Positions 52,667 through 61,943 are shown, numbered from the stretch's first letter. The stretch: 64,000 nt of DNA from Hyphomicrobium sp. MC1 (GCF_000253295.1 NC_015717.1:372001-436000); one strand, 5' to 3'. Notes: a model not told the origin generated them from the sequence alone. Numbers and translations are program-made.

Positions 52667-53221
52667 GTGACCTTGATGCCGTCTATCCTTGTCGTCTCTG
52701 CCAGCCCTTCCGAGAAATCGAAGACGGCAGCATTGGCGCAGCATGTTGCCGATCGTCTGACTTCGATGGAGATGGAAGCCCGGCACTTGCGGCTGAGGGA
52801 TTTGCCGCCCGAGGCGTTGGTGCGCGCGGATACCAAAAATACTCAGATCGCAGAGGCGGCGGCTCTTCTTAAGGACGCCCATGGCGTCGTTTTGGTTACG
52901 CCTACCTACAAGGCGTCCTATTCCGGCCTGCTCAAGGTTTTTCTCGATCTTCTGCCGCAATATGCGCTCGCGGGTAAAGCAATCCTTCCTCTGGCGACTG
53001 GCGGAACGTTGGCCCATGCGCTCATGCTTGATTACGCGTTGCGACCGGTACTTCATGCGCTTGGCGCACGTCATTCCGTCCAGGGACATTTCGTTATCGA
53101 GAGCGTTCTCGATCCGACGTCAGATGGACTGATCACAGACGCGCGTTATAGCGAGATGCTAGATCAGGTGGTCGGTCAATTCGATGAAGCCGTGAAGTTT
53201 GCTGCGAAGAGCGTTGCATAA
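52667..53221 (+). CDS. ssuE: NADPH-dependent FMN reductase (SsuE-like)
   Basis: 184 residues of flavodoxin-like fold. SILVVSASPSEKSKTAALAQ is the FMN phosphate loop and VTPTYKASYSGLLKVFLDLLP the isoalloxazine/dimer motif of SsuE/MsuE; ATGGTLAHALMLDYALRPVL is typical of SsuE. It supplies reduced FMN to a two-component monooxygenase, most likely the convergent one at 53313. GTG 52667 with GGAG 4 bases upstream is the probable start. Confidence 0.9.
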   Translation: MTLMPSILVVSASPSEKSKTAALAQHVADRLTSMEMEARHLRLRDLPPEALVRADTKNTQIAEAAALLKDAHGVVLVTPTYKASYSGLLKVFLDLLPQYALAGKAILPLATGGTLAHALMLDYALRPVLHALGARHSVQGHFVIESVLDPTSDGLITDARYSEMLDQVVGQFDEAVKFAAKSVA

Positions 53222-53272
53222 TAGAGGTACGCTCTGTTCCTTTTTTTTGTTGTCAGTATTTTGTCACGGGAC

Positions 53273-53304
53273 GAGGCGGAGGATGAGATCGCATCCTCCG
53301 CCTC
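53273..53304. terminator. Hairpin between ssuE and the monooxygenase gene
   Basis: Perfect 12-base stem GAGGCGGAGGAT (53273-53284) and ATCCTCCGCCTC (53293-53304), 8-base loop. It sits between the two convergent genes. A T8 run occurs at 53241-53248 before it on the plus strand. It could serve both transcripts. Confidence 0.55.
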
Positions 53305-53312
53305 TCATCGCA

Positions 53313-54629
53313 TTAGAACGCGACAAGATTTTCTTTCAGGGTCTTGCCGGTGTATTCGGTGCGAACCAGACCTTTTCTTTGCAGAACAGGTACGAGGCCG
53401 TCGCACACTTCGATAACGGTCCGGCGGTTCGTCGATTGCACGGGTGTCGTGATGAGAAAGCCGTCACCGCCAACGGCGGCCATTGTGTCAGCCATTTTAT
53501 CCGCAACTTGTTCTGGCGTTCCCACGAGTTCGACCGAACCAACGATGCCGCCGGATGCTTCGACGACGAGCTGACGAAGCGTCTTGTTCGAACCCCATTG
53601 CTGGAACATGTCGAGCGAGCCCTGTTCGCCGTTCGTGATAAGCTTCTCAGGCAGCGGCTTGTTGATGTCGTACTTCTTGAAATTGATATCCGTGATGGCC
53701 GAGATGAGCGCGAGGCATTGTTCCAGAAACATTGGATCGGACGTCTTGCGCGCGTTCTTTGCCTTGGCCTCTTCTTCCGTTTCCGCGAGAACCGGTGCGA
53801 CGAGGAAGAGTATCTTGATGTCGTCCGGATTGCGGCCGTGGGCTTTGGCGCGTTCTCGTACGTCGTCGCGGAATGCTTTCATCTTTTCGATGCCCGGCGC
53901 CACGGCGACGATCGAGTTGGCGTGCCTGGCGGCGAAGTCTCGGCCTTTGGGAGATCCGCCGGCCTGCACCAGAGCGGGCACGCCTTGCGGTGAGCGGACG
54001 GTATTGAGTGGGCCGCGGCACTTGAAGAATTTGCCTTCAAAGTTGACCGCGTGAACTTTTCTGAAGTCGGCATACGTCGATGTCGCGCGGTCGCGAATGA
54101 CTGCATCCGGCTCCCAGGAGTTCCAGAGTTTGTAGCACAGGTTCATGTATTCATCGGCCATCTCGTACCGCAGCTCGCGAGGAGGTAGTGCATCGAGGCC
54201 GAAGTTTTGTGCAGCAGCGTTTTCTGCCGAGGTCACGATGTTCCAGCCGAAGCGGCCGCCTGCGATGCTGTCAACGGTCGAAGCAAGGCGTGCCAGCAGA
54301 AACGGCGGATAGGCCAGCGTCGACATGGTGGCGACGACGCCGAGTTTGCTTGTTGCAGCGCTGATCATCGTCGCCAACGGTACGGGATCATGCTTCGGTG
54401 CAAATCCAAGAGCGTGCTTCAAGGTGATTTCAGCGGTGCCGCCGTAGGATTCGGAAATGGCGAGTTTGTCTTCGAGCATGATGTAATCGAAGCAGGCACG
54501 TTCGAGCGACTGGGCCATTTCAACGTAAAACTTGCCGTTCCACGGGGCGCCGCCGTTCGAGAAGGGGCCTAACCATTCGTCGGCGGTGAAGTTCGTGAAC
54601 CAGCCGAGATGGAAGCGTTTAGCGGTCAT
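53313..54629 (-). CDS. FMNH2-dependent monooxygenase of the NtaA/SnaA/DszA family
   Basis: 438 residues of luciferase-like TIM-barrel fold: WFTNFTADEWLGPFSNGG at the start, ASTVDSIAGGRFGWNIVTSAENAAAQNFGLD, YADEYMNLCYKLWNSW-like segment and VPALVQAGGSPKGRDFAARHAN are family hallmarks. It uses FMNH2 and O2 to hydroxylate or cleave an organosulfur or N-containing substrate such as nitrilotriacetate, sulfonate or thiophene derivatives; substrate not decidable. It follows the importer genes on the same strand after 136 bases and pairs functionally with the convergent ssuE. Confidence 0.87.
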   Translation of the reverse strand: MTAKRFHLGWFTNFTADEWLGPFSNGGAPWNGKFYVEMAQSLERACFDYIMLEDKLAISESYGGTAEITLKHALGFAPKHDPVPLATMISAATSKLGVVATMSTLAYPPFLLARLASTVDSIAGGRFGWNIVTSAENAAAQNFGLDALPPRELRYEMADEYMNLCYKLWNSWEPDAVIRDRATSTYADFRKVHAVNFEGKFFKCRGPLNTVRSPQGVPALVQAGGSPKGRDFAARHANSIVAVAPGIEKMKAFRDDVRERAKAHGRNPDDIKILFLVAPVLAETEEEAKAKNARKTSDPMFLEQCLALISAITDINFKKYDINKPLPEKLITNGEQGSLDMFQQWGSNKTLRQLVVEASGGIVGSVELVGTPEQVADKMADTMAAVGGDGFLITTPVQSTNRRTVIEVCDGLVPVLQRKGLVRTEYTGKTLKENLVAF

Positions 54630-54765
54630 TCATTATCTCCATTGAGACGCTGTCGTTATTTGGTGCGTCTGCCCAACGATAAGATCCCGCCTTTTGCGTC
54701 CCAATGAGATTCTGCAGCCTTTGCGCGAAACGACAAAAATTCATTCCTGATAGGAGGGATGGTTG

Positions 54766-55578
54766 CTAGCGGTGGGAATTGGAAAAGAGGTCGATCACAT
54801 GCGGGCTTTCGGAATTCTCCTGCCAGGAGGCTAGAGTTTCACCACGCTCACTCGGCGTCTGGCCGGCAAGGCCGACATCGCGAACCAAAGTTGCGCCGTA
54901 GGCATCGGGAGCTTGGGGATCGCGCCGGACTTTACCGAATTCGAGGACGCGCGTTGCCAACGTGAATGCTTCGGTCAGATCGTGCGTGACCATGAAGACT
55001 GTCATCTGGCGATCTTGCCAAAGCTGGTGCATCAGCGTGTGGATGTTCGATTTAGTCGGCGGATCGAGGGCGCCGAAGGCTTCGTCAAGAAGCAGGACTT
55101 TCGGACTGCAGAGAAGCGCTTGGGCGATCGCAAGTCGCTGCTGCATGCCGCCCGAGAGTTGTGCCGGATAGTGGTTTAGGACGTGACCGAGGCCAACACG
55201 CCCAAGCATATCAGTTGCGGAACTTTTCGCTTGTGCGCGTTTATTGCCGAAGAGATGTCCGCCCATTTTTGATTGCGCGAGTTCTGTCCCGAGCATTGCG
55301 TTGCCAAGAACGGTGAGATGGGGAAAAACGGAGTACCTCTGAAAGACGATACCGCGATCGCGCGCGGGCTCAGTTGATATCTGTTCCTCACCGACCAGAA
55401 TTTTACCGCGGGTCGCGGGCTCCATGGATAACAGCAGACGGAGGAACGTCGTCTTTCCGCATCCTGAGGGCCCGACAAGGGCGCAAAATTCGCCCTTTTG
55501 GACCGTGAAATTCAATCGCTCGAGTACGGTCGCACTGCCGTACTCCTTCCAGACATTCTTGATCGTAATTTCACTCAT
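54766..55578 (-). CDS. ABC transporter ATP-binding protein (SsuB/TauB-like)
   Basis: 270 residues from ATG 55578, which overlaps the permease stop (ATGA). Walker A GPSGCGKTTF near residue 39, Q-loop VFQRYSVFPH, signature LSGGMQQR, Walker B VLLLDEAFGALDP, switch His VTHDLTEA. The layout is that of nitrate/sulfonate/taurine importers. The last ~40 residues are polar. It energises the upstream permease. Confidence 0.9.
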   Translation of the reverse strand: MSEITIKNVWKEYGSATVLERLNFTVQKGEFCALVGPSGCGKTTFLRLLLSMEPATRGKILVGEEQISTEPARDRGIVFQRYSVFPHLTVLGNAMLGTELAQSKMGGHLFGNKRAQAKSSATDMLGRVGLGHVLNHYPAQLSGGMQQRLAIAQALLCSPKVLLLDEAFGALDPPTKSNIHTLMHQLWQDRQMTVFMVTHDLTEAFTLATRVLEFGKVRRDPQAPDAYGATLVRDVGLAGQTPSERGETLASWQENSESPHVIDLFSNSHR

Positions 55579-56393
55579 GGGGCGGCCGCCTTTGCCCACG
55601 GAAAGAGCCTCGCACTCAGGATGCGCAGACCGTAGTCCATCAGAAATGCAAGAGCTGTGATCCAGATGACGTAGGGTATGATGATATCCATCGCGAGGTA
55701 GCGGCGGACGAGGAAGATGCGATAGCCCAGGCCGTCGGTTGAGGCGATTGCTTCCGCAGCGATGAGAAACAGCCATGCGGGTCCGATTGAGAAGCGCAAT
55801 CCATCCAGCACGCGCGGCAGCATTTGCGGCAGGACGATCCGCGTCATGATCTGCCAAGTCGAGGCGCCCATTGTTTGCGCTTTCACGAGGAGTTCGTATG
55901 GCATCTGCTCGATACGCAGCGCCAGATCGCGAATAAGATAGGGCGTTACACCCAGAATGATCAGGACGATCTTAGAAAGTTCGTCGAGACCGAAGGCGAT
56001 AAACAGAATCGGCAGAAGGGCAAGCGGCGGGACCAACGCCAGCACGGCCACGAACGGATTGGCGAGCGCGGCAGCGTAGGGAATAAGTCCGAGAAGAGTA
56101 CCAACGACGATGGCGATCACGAAGGACGTGCCCAAGCCAATGGCAAGACGCCGGAGGCTCGAAAACGTATCGGCCCAAAACAGATACTGACCGGTGCGTG
56201 TATCTTCGGAAAAGGCAAGATGGGAAATTGCCGATCCCATCGCGCTGAAGGGCGGCAGGAGTTTGTCGTTGGGATTGGCATGCAACCTTATCTCGGAGCA
56301 GATGAGATAGAGGATGATGAGGGCGATAAAGGGCACCAACCCGAGGAAACGTGCAATCCTCGGGTTGGGCTTTATATTGATGATGCGCGGCAC
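55575..56393 (-). CDS. ABC transporter permease (SsuC/TauC-like)
   Basis: 272 residues from GTG 56393, 1 base after the binding-protein stop. Longer in-frame readings to 56528 would overlap the previous gene by 130 bases and lack homology-like character. Six helices, EAA loop ELLVKAQTMGASTWQIMTRIVLPQMLPRVLDGL, and WLFLIAAEAIAS typical of nitrate/taurine-type permeases. Confidence 0.9.
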   Translation of the reverse strand: MPRIINIKPNPRIARFLGLVPFIALIILYLICSEIRLHANPNDKLLPPFSAMGSAISHLAFSEDTRTGQYLFWADTFSSLRRLAIGLGTSFVIAIVVGTLLGLIPYAAALANPFVAVLALVPPLALLPILFIAFGLDELSKIVLIILGVTPYLIRDLALRIEQMPYELLVKAQTMGASTWQIMTRIVLPQMLPRVLDGLRFSIGPAWLFLIAAEAIASTDGLGYRIFLVRRYLAMDIIIPYVIWITALAFLMDYGLRILSARLFPWAKAAAP

Positions 56394-56394
56394 C

Positions 56395-57465
56395 TCAGAG
56401 CTTTCCCTCGGCGGCCATCTCCGTAAACTTGGTGTTGAAGCGGAATTTGATGTTCTTTGGGTCGCCGATCGTGGACCCGTCGGGGAATTCGATGCCGACG
56501 ACATCTTTTGACGCCGCGTTTTGGCCAAGCAGGCCGTGCTCGAATGAGAACGTGCGGACGAGATCCATGATCCTCTTCATCTCGGCAGGGCTTTCGAATT
56601 TCAGCGTCTCTGCCGGAGTATTGAATAGGTACGTGGTGGCGAGCTGAGCCTTGAAGCCCGGGACATCGGTGCCTGATGCTGCAGCCATCGACGCGATCGC
56701 CTTGTCGGCTTCCGGCGTTCCAGAGTTCATCAGGGCCAGCATTTCATACCAAGCGCCCGTCAGAGCTTTGCCGAAATCGGGATTGTCTTTCAGCGTTTGG
56801 GTGTTCACGGCCATGACGTCCATGATCTCACCGGGGATCTTGGAGCTATCGAAGACGAGCGTTGAGCCTGGAACCTTTTTGATGTCGCTCAGCATCGGGT
56901 TCCAACTCACGATGTTCTGAATATCGTTAGAGCTGGTGAAAGCTGCGACGCCGTCGCTCTCCGTCGTGTTGACCGTCTTCACGTCGCGCTCTGACAACCC
57001 CACGCTATTCAAGGCGCGCGCGAGCAGGTAGTGGGAAACCGAGAACTCGACGAGGTTGACCTGCTGGCCTTTGAGGTCGGAAACCGATTTGCCCTTCTTC
57101 ATGACGATGCCGTCGTTGCCGTTCGAGTAGTCGCCCATGATGAGGACAGTCGTGTCGACGCCGCCGACGGCCGGGATTGTCAGTGTATCCATTGTGGCCA
57201 TGCCGCAACCGTCGAACTTACCGGCGGTATATTGGTTGATGGATTCGATGTAGTCATTGAGCTGAACGATATCGATGGTGATGTGATATTTGTCGGCCCA
57301 CTTCTTGAGGATGCCGTGGTCGGCGAGGTAGCCCCACGGCATCCAGCCTGCGTAGATCGACCAGGCAACCCGGAAGTGATCTTTCTTCTCCGCCATCGCG
57401 GGCGTCATGAAGGCCAGACTGCATGTCGCGAGTGCGATGAGTGCCGTGAGTAAGCGTTTTCGCAT
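56395..57465 (-). CDS. ABC transporter substrate-binding protein, NMT1/SsuA-like
   Basis: 356 residues; signal peptide MRKRLLTALIALATCSLAFM through AMA. HFRVAWSIYAGWMPWGYLAD, QLNDYIESINQYTAGKFDGC and LIMGDYSNGNDGIVMKKG closely recall binding proteins found in urea carboxylase (guanidine carboxylase) loci (TIGR03427-type), by memory rather than search. The fold is nitrate/sulfonate class. ATG 57465 follows AGGGAATTAATTTG. It heads the importer-monooxygenase gene set and lies downstream of a repeat-rich leader. No ykkC-type riboswitch was seen in that leader. Confidence 0.85.
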   Translation of the reverse strand: MRKRLLTALIALATCSLAFMTPAMAEKKDHFRVAWSIYAGWMPWGYLADHGILKKWADKYHITIDIVQLNDYIESINQYTAGKFDGCGMATMDTLTIPAVGGVDTTVLIMGDYSNGNDGIVMKKGKSVSDLKGQQVNLVEFSVSHYLLARALNSVGLSERDVKTVNTTESDGVAAFTSSNDIQNIVSWNPMLSDIKKVPGSTLVFDSSKIPGEIMDVMAVNTQTLKDNPDFGKALTGAWYEMLALMNSGTPEADKAIASMAAASGTDVPGFKAQLATTYLFNTPAETLKFESPAEMKRIMDLVRTFSFEHGLLGQNAASKDVVGIEFPDGSTIGDPKNIKFRFNTKFTEMAAEGKL

Positions 57466-57803
57466 CAAATTAATTCCCTGGGTTTGCCGTGGTCGAAACT
57501 TCGCAAGTTCGTGCGGAAGCCGCCGGCAATGCCGAGCAGCCTTATTGGCTTCGGAGAATGGAAGTTCTGATGGTGTGTTGCCGGAGCTTGCCAATTCAGT
57601 TGGGGGCTCCGTGCATTTGCTTGGCACGATAACAGTCTGATCTGGCCCACACTTGCGGGTGAGCGCACAATCGATTGCGCAATCGCGCAACGTGTCATTT
57701 TCGATTTGAAAAAATCGTGCGCACGATGCAGGCAGACGGGTTGCCGCAAGAGCGTCGGCCCCGGAGCGCCATTATCCTTCGGAAAATCGTTTCAGCTTGC
57801 GCG
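57466..57803. promoter_or_regulatory. Repeat-rich control region of the importer operon
   Basis: 338 bases without a gene, between the araC-type stop and the binding-protein start. It has TTGCGC-AATC-GCGCAA (57675-57690), CAATCGATTG (57668-57677), CGATTT-GAAA-AAATCG (57702-57717) and a perfect 14-bp palindrome ATCGTGCGCACGAT (57714-57727), the last two overlapping. The density of palindromes suggests operator sites or an early-transcript hairpin; no clear -35/-10 pair was picked out. Confidence 0.45.
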
Positions 57804-58781
57804 TCAGGAGGGCATTTGCGCGCGTTCTTTCGCACGCGAGGCAGCGGCGCGCATTTCGCGGGGCGTCATTCCATAGCGTGCCTTGAAGTGCCGGCTGAAT
57901 TGCGCTTGATCGCTGAAGCCCCAGCGATAAGCGATTTCGCTAATGCTCTCTTTTCTGTGGGTTTCGGCAAGTTGCGCGCGGCATGCTTCCAAACGCGTGT
58001 CCCGGATCCATTGCGCTACGGAGATGCCGCTGCCCTGAAAGAGCGTGTGAAGATAGCGCACGGAGATATTGCAAGCCCGTGCAATCATATCGAGGGAGAG
58101 CGATGGATTGCCGATGTTTTGCTTCACAAAGCGCTCGACACGACCGAGATGTGCGCGCTGAACCGACGTCTGAGCGCTGTTTGCTGCGTGATCGTCGGAT
58201 TGAAGGGCGAGTACGAATAGCTCGATAAATGTGTTGCCGACGCCTTCGGCGGAGGCTTGCTCGGATGAGCCGAACCGCAATGGAACGTGGCGAACCATAT
58301 CGAACAAAAGGCCGCCAACTCCGCAATCGCCGTCGAAAAGGCGGCCGAAGAATGGGTCAAGGGAGCGGATATACCGTTTCACGGATGCCAGCGGTATCTT
58401 CAGGCACCAGACTTCATTCGGGGTTGCTTGGAGAAAGTCAGAAGGCGTGCGGCCTTTTTCGATGAAGAATTGTTTTTTCGGGCACGTCAGCTCGATGCCG
58501 TCCTGTGCGAAAAAGATGTCGGAAGCCGATGAGAATGATACGATGATGTTATCTTCGTTATCGCTTTGGACGTGCTGGGTGCCGCGAATATAGCGGATTT
58601 CGTCGGACCGCATCCAAGTCAGCGTGGCGGTGCCGAGGTCCCAATTTCGCAGGACGGCGTTGAATGATTCAGGCTGCCGATATGATGCTTCGACCGGAAA
58701 TATCGTTTCGGAGACCGCATCCTGCCATGTGCGGATGCGTTGCGGTGGGGGCATCGCCTCGACAGAAAATTCGCGGTACAT
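57804..58781 (-). CDS. AraC-family transcriptional regulator
   Basis: 325 residues from ATG 58781. The N-terminal half is an AraC_binding_2 (FeaR/NphR-like) sensor: PPPQRIRTWQDAVSETIFPVEA, FFIEKGRTPSDFLQATPNEVW. The C-terminal AraC domain has HTHs SLDMIARACNISVRYLHTLFQ and SISEIAYRWGFSDQAQFSRHFKARYG. It precedes the importer operon on the same strand and probably activates it when its substrate is present. Confidence 0.88.
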   Translation of the reverse strand: MYREFSVEAMPPPQRIRTWQDAVSETIFPVEASYRQPESFNAVLRNWDLGTATLTWMRSDEIRYIRGTQHVQSDNEDNIIVSFSSASDIFFAQDGIELTCPKKQFFIEKGRTPSDFLQATPNEVWCLKIPLASVKRYIRSLDPFFGRLFDGDCGVGGLLFDMVRHVPLRFGSSEQASAEGVGNTFIELFVLALQSDDHAANSAQTSVQRAHLGRVERFVKQNIGNPSLSLDMIARACNISVRYLHTLFQGSGISVAQWIRDTRLEACRAQLAETHRKESISEIAYRWGFSDQAQFSRHFKARYGMTPREMRAAASRAKERAQMPS

Positions 58782-59106
58782 CCAGTCATTCCGCTGCGGT
58801 GAAAGCCAACGGGAGGAAAGCAACTTTGATGCCAGTCACAGATTGCGATGAGATGCACGGAAAAAGCGCTATTTCTCAACCTAGCGTCGAGAGACGCAGT
58901 TCTTGAGAAAACGGGGGGTCGGCTGAATTATTTGCGAAACGCGCAAATTTTGGGCCGAACGCTCGCGACCAGTAGTGGTATGAACACTGCGATAAGGAAG
59001 CCGCGCTGCACTTATGATACCGTTGCAAGCGCCGTCGCTGCCGTTGGCGCTTGCATCAACTTATGTGGTCGGGCCGCAAACCCGAGCTTCTCTCTGTGAA
59101 ATTATG
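58782..59106. other. Intergenic stretch between araC-type gene and hupE
   Basis: 325 bases without a gene. It holds the end of the hup/hyp transcript on the right and the araC promoter area on the left. The stem-loop at 59024-59055 is listed separately. Confidence 0.4.
59024..59055 (-). terminator. Stem-loop after hupE, possible operon end
   Basis: Ten-base perfect stem TGCAAGCGCC (59024-59033) and GGCGCTTGCA (59046-59055), 12-base loop, 52 bases downstream of the hupE stop. No U-run follows, so it is a weak or factor-dependent terminator, or an RNA-stability hairpin. Confidence 0.35.
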
Positions 59107-59712
59107 CTACGCTGAGAGCCAGCCTGCCAAGAGTGACACGCCCGCAAGTGCGCCTGCGGTTCCTGCCAAAGCATTGAGCAGCCTTGAGCGAGTAGGACCC
59201 AGGCGATCGAGGCTCAAACCCAATGCTAGGCCGGAGACGTGAAGCAGGGCGGTCGCGCAGACGAATCCTGCGGCATATGGAAGGAATGCAATTCCAAGCC
59301 CGATGCCTTCGGTGCCATGCGCGTGGCCGTGGAAAACTGCAAAAAGTCCGACGAGAGCCATCGCTGCAATCGTCGGTAGCCTGACGCCGAGTGCAATGGC
59401 CAAGCCCATAACAACGACGGAAAAGCCGATGCCTTCCTCGACCATCGGCAGCGGCCAACCGTAGTAGCCGAGTGCTCCACCAAAGATCATTGTGCCGACA
59501 AATGCCGACGGCACGAGCCAAAGCGCGGCGCCTCCGAGATTGGCTGCGAAAAGACCGACAGCGACCATCGCCAGAATATGATCGATACCGCTCATGGGGT
59601 GGACGAAGCCATGGCCGAACGTATCGACGGGACCCACGCCGACGTGGGCAAAGGCAGGTCCTGCGGTTAGAACAAGGGCGGCACACGCGAGTGCCGGTAG
59701 TTTTTTCAACAT
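59107..59712 (-). CDS. hupE: HupE/UreJ-family nickel permease-like protein
   Basis: 201 residues: signal peptide (ALACAALVLTAGPAFA) then AHVGVGPVDTFGHGFVHPMSGIDHIL, the His/Asp-rich HupE signature HPxSGxDH, and six helices with FAVFHGHAHG between. It is thought to bring nickel to the hydrogenase maturation machinery. ATG 59712 follows GGGAG by 9 bases. It is the last gene of the hyp cluster. Confidence 0.9.
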   Translation of the reverse strand: MLKKLPALACAALVLTAGPAFAHVGVGPVDTFGHGFVHPMSGIDHILAMVAVGLFAANLGGAALWLVPSAFVGTMIFGGALGYYGWPLPMVEEGIGFSVVVMGLAIALGVRLPTIAAMALVGLFAVFHGHAHGTEGIGLGIAFLPYAAGFVCATALLHVSGLALGLSLDRLGPTRSRLLNALAGTAGALAGVSLLAGWLSA

Positions 59713-59745
59713 CGTGTTTTCTCCCGGTGGGTGTTTCATAAGACG

Positions 59746-60816
59746 TCAACAAATTCTTGGAAGCTGCTCGCCGACCAGCATGTCGACGATGCGAGTGCCG
59801 CCGAAAACAGTGCGCATGGTGACGCGACCAGGCTCTCCCGCCATTACTTCGCCGACGATTTCCGCGTCGTGCCCTAAGCTGTGCGTACGAAGAGCTTGAA
59901 GCGCTGCGTCGGCTTCATTTCGCGGCACGATCGCAACGAGTTTTCCTTCGTTGGCGAGATAGAGCGGATCGAGTCCGAGGATTTCGCAGAAGCCCTTCAC
60001 TTCTGGTCTGAGCGGTGTGCGCTCCTCATCGACTACGATCGACACGCGAGATGCGTCAGCGATCTCGTTGAGGACGGTGGCGATGCCGCCGCGTGTCGCA
60101 TCACGTATGGCGCGTGTGTGGGGCGCGGAGCGAAGCAGGGCGGCAATCAATCCGTCGAGTGGCGCGCAATCGCTCATGATCGGGCTGTCGAGCGCCATAT
60201 CGCCTCGAGCGCCGAGAATTGCCGCGCCGTGATCGCCAAGGAAACCGTTGACGAGAACGACGTCTCCCGCTTCCGCAAATTCGGCGCCAAGCGAGATGCC
60301 CTCGGGAATGACGCCAATGCCCGTCGTTGTCAGAAAGACTTTATCGCACGCGCCCTTGTGCACGACCTTCGTATCGCCGGTGACGATACGAACGCCGGCG
60401 CTGCACGCCGTCTCGGCCATGGAGCGCGCGATCCGGCGCAGCAGATCAACTTCCACACCTTCTTCAAGGATTGCGGCGCAAGAAATGTAGAGTGGCTTGG
60501 CGCCTCCCACAGCGAGATCGTTGATGGTGCCGCATATTGCGAGCTTGCCGATGTCGCCGCCCGGAAAGAACAACGGATCGACGACGAAGCTGTCGGTTGT
60601 GAAGGCGACACGGTCGCCCAGCTTCGTTAGCCCGAGAAGATCGATGCGGGCCTGGTCTTCCAACGTTCCGTGGCCTTCGCGATCGAAGACGGAAATGAAG
60701 ACATCATCGATCAGATCCTTCATCGCCTTGCCGCCGCCGCCATGTGCAAGGGTCACGTTCGGCACAGAGACGGTGCCCAGTCGGCGGGCTCGCCGGTTGA
60801 TAGGAATTACATTCAT
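59746..60816 (-). CDS. hypE: Hydrogenase maturation protein HypE
   Basis: 356 residues. GGGGKAMKDLIDDVF is the PurM-like N-terminus, GDIGKLAICGTINDLAVGGA the ATP site, and the C-terminal PRIC ends in the Cys that is carbamoylated and dehydrated to thiocyanate. HypE donates the CN ligand of the NiFe centre with HypF. ATG 60816 overlaps the hypD stop (ATGA). Confidence 0.96.
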   Translation of the reverse strand: MNVIPINRRARRLGTVSVPNVTLAHGGGGKAMKDLIDDVFISVFDREGHGTLEDQARIDLLGLTKLGDRVAFTTDSFVVDPLFFPGGDIGKLAICGTINDLAVGGAKPLYISCAAILEEGVEVDLLRRIARSMAETACSAGVRIVTGDTKVVHKGACDKVFLTTTGIGVIPEGISLGAEFAEAGDVVLVNGFLGDHGAAILGARGDMALDSPIMSDCAPLDGLIAALLRSAPHTRAIRDATRGGIATVLNEIADASRVSIVVDEERTPLRPEVKGFCEILGLDPLYLANEGKLVAIVPRNEADAALQALRTHSLGHDAEIVGEVMAGEPGRVTMRTVFGGTRIVDMLVGEQLPRIC

Positions 60817-61943
60817 GACGCCACCGCCTGCTTTTTCACGCCGCCGTACTGATAGTAAGCGGCGCATGCACCCTCGGAAGAAACCATGAGCGCACCAAGC
60901 GGCGTCTCCGGTGTGCATGCCGTTCCGAAGACTTGGCATTGCCAGGGCTTGATGATGCCCTTGAGAACGTCGCCGCATTGGCACGCTTGTGGATCGGCGA
61001 TCTTCAGATGCGGCATCGCGAATTTGCGTTCGGCATCGTATCTTTCATAGGCGTCGCGGATACGCACGCCGGAGTGATCGATCGACCCGAGGCCGCGCCA
61101 TTCGAAAAACTCGCGAAGCTCGTACACCTTGAAGACTGCGTCGAGCGCCTGATGATTGCCCGCCTTAGGGACAATGCGCTTGTATTGGTTCTCGATCTCG
61201 GCTCGTCCGTCCTTGATTTGCTTTAGAACCATCCAGATCGACTGAAGAACATCAAGCGGCTCGAAACCCGCGACAACCATGGGCCGCTTATAATAGTGCG
61301 CCACGAATTCGTAAGGATCGGTGCCGATCACCATCGAGACGTGCCCTGGCCCCAGAAAGCCATCGAGCTGCATGTCTGGGCTATCCAGGATTGCCTTGAT
61401 CGTCGGCACGATAGTGATGTGGTTGCAGAAGACCGAGAAATTCGTGATGTCTTCAGCCTCGGCCTGAAGGATCGTCAGTGCCGTCGACGGCATCGTCGTT
61501 TCAAAACCGATACCGAAGAATACGACCTCGCGATCCGGATTTTTACGGGCGAGCGCCAGCGCGTCCATCGGCGAATACACCATCCGGACGTCAGCACCTG
61601 CTGCCTTAGCTTGCAGCAAGCTCTTGCGTGAGCCCGGAACACGCATTGCGTCGCCGAAGGTCGTGCAGATGACGTCGGGCCGTTCCGCGACAGCCACGCA
61701 ATCGTCGATCCGGCCCATCGGGAGGACGCATACCGGACATCCAGGGCCGTGCACCAATTCGATCTCCTTGGGCAGCATGCCTTCAAGCCCGTAGCGGAAA
61801 ATCGAATGCGTGTGGCCGCCGCAAACTTCCATGATCGCGATGGGTCGCTCCTTGGCGATATCGATTTCGCTCACGAGAGCTTCGATCTCCTTCACCAGCG
61901 TTTTTGCCTTGTCGCGGTCGCGAAATTCGTCGACGTACTTCAT
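60813..61943 (-). CDS. hypD: Hydrogenase maturation protein HypD
   Basis: 376 residues. It holds the 4Fe-4S cluster and the iron site on which Fe(CN)2CO is built with HypC. EVCGGHTHSIFRYG, HGPGCPVCVLP, GFETTMPST and CQCGDVLKG carry the conserved Cys and substrate residues. ATG 61943 follows GGGAG. It sits between hypC and hypE. Confidence 0.96.
   Translation of the reverse strand: MKYVDEFRDRDKAKTLVKEIEALVSEIDIAKERPIAIMEVCGGHTHSIFRYGLEGMLPKEIELVHGPGCPVCVLPMGRIDDCVAVAERPDVICTTFGDAMRVPGSRKSLLQAKAAGADVRMVYSPMDALALARKNPDREVVFFGIGFETTMPSTALTILQAEAEDITNFSVFCNHITIVPTIKAILDSPDMQLDGFLGPGHVSMVIGTDPYEFVAHYYKRPMVVAGFEPLDVLQSIWMVLKQIKDGRAEIENQYKRIVPKAGNHQALDAVFKVYELREFFEWRGLGSIDHSGVRIRDAYERYDAERKFAMPHLKIADPQACQCGDVLKGIIKPWQCQVFGTACTPETPLGALMVSSEGACAAYYQYGGVKKQAVAS

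Noticed and set aside
57617..57636. TGGCAC as a sigma-54 -24 element before the importer operon
   Set aside because: On the wrong strand for the operon and lacks the TTGC -12 element at the required spacing.
57466..57803. Possible ykkC/guanidine-I riboswitch before the urea-locus-like binding protein
   Set aside because: I looked for the conserved ykkC core on the minus strand and did not find it; only palindromes are present.
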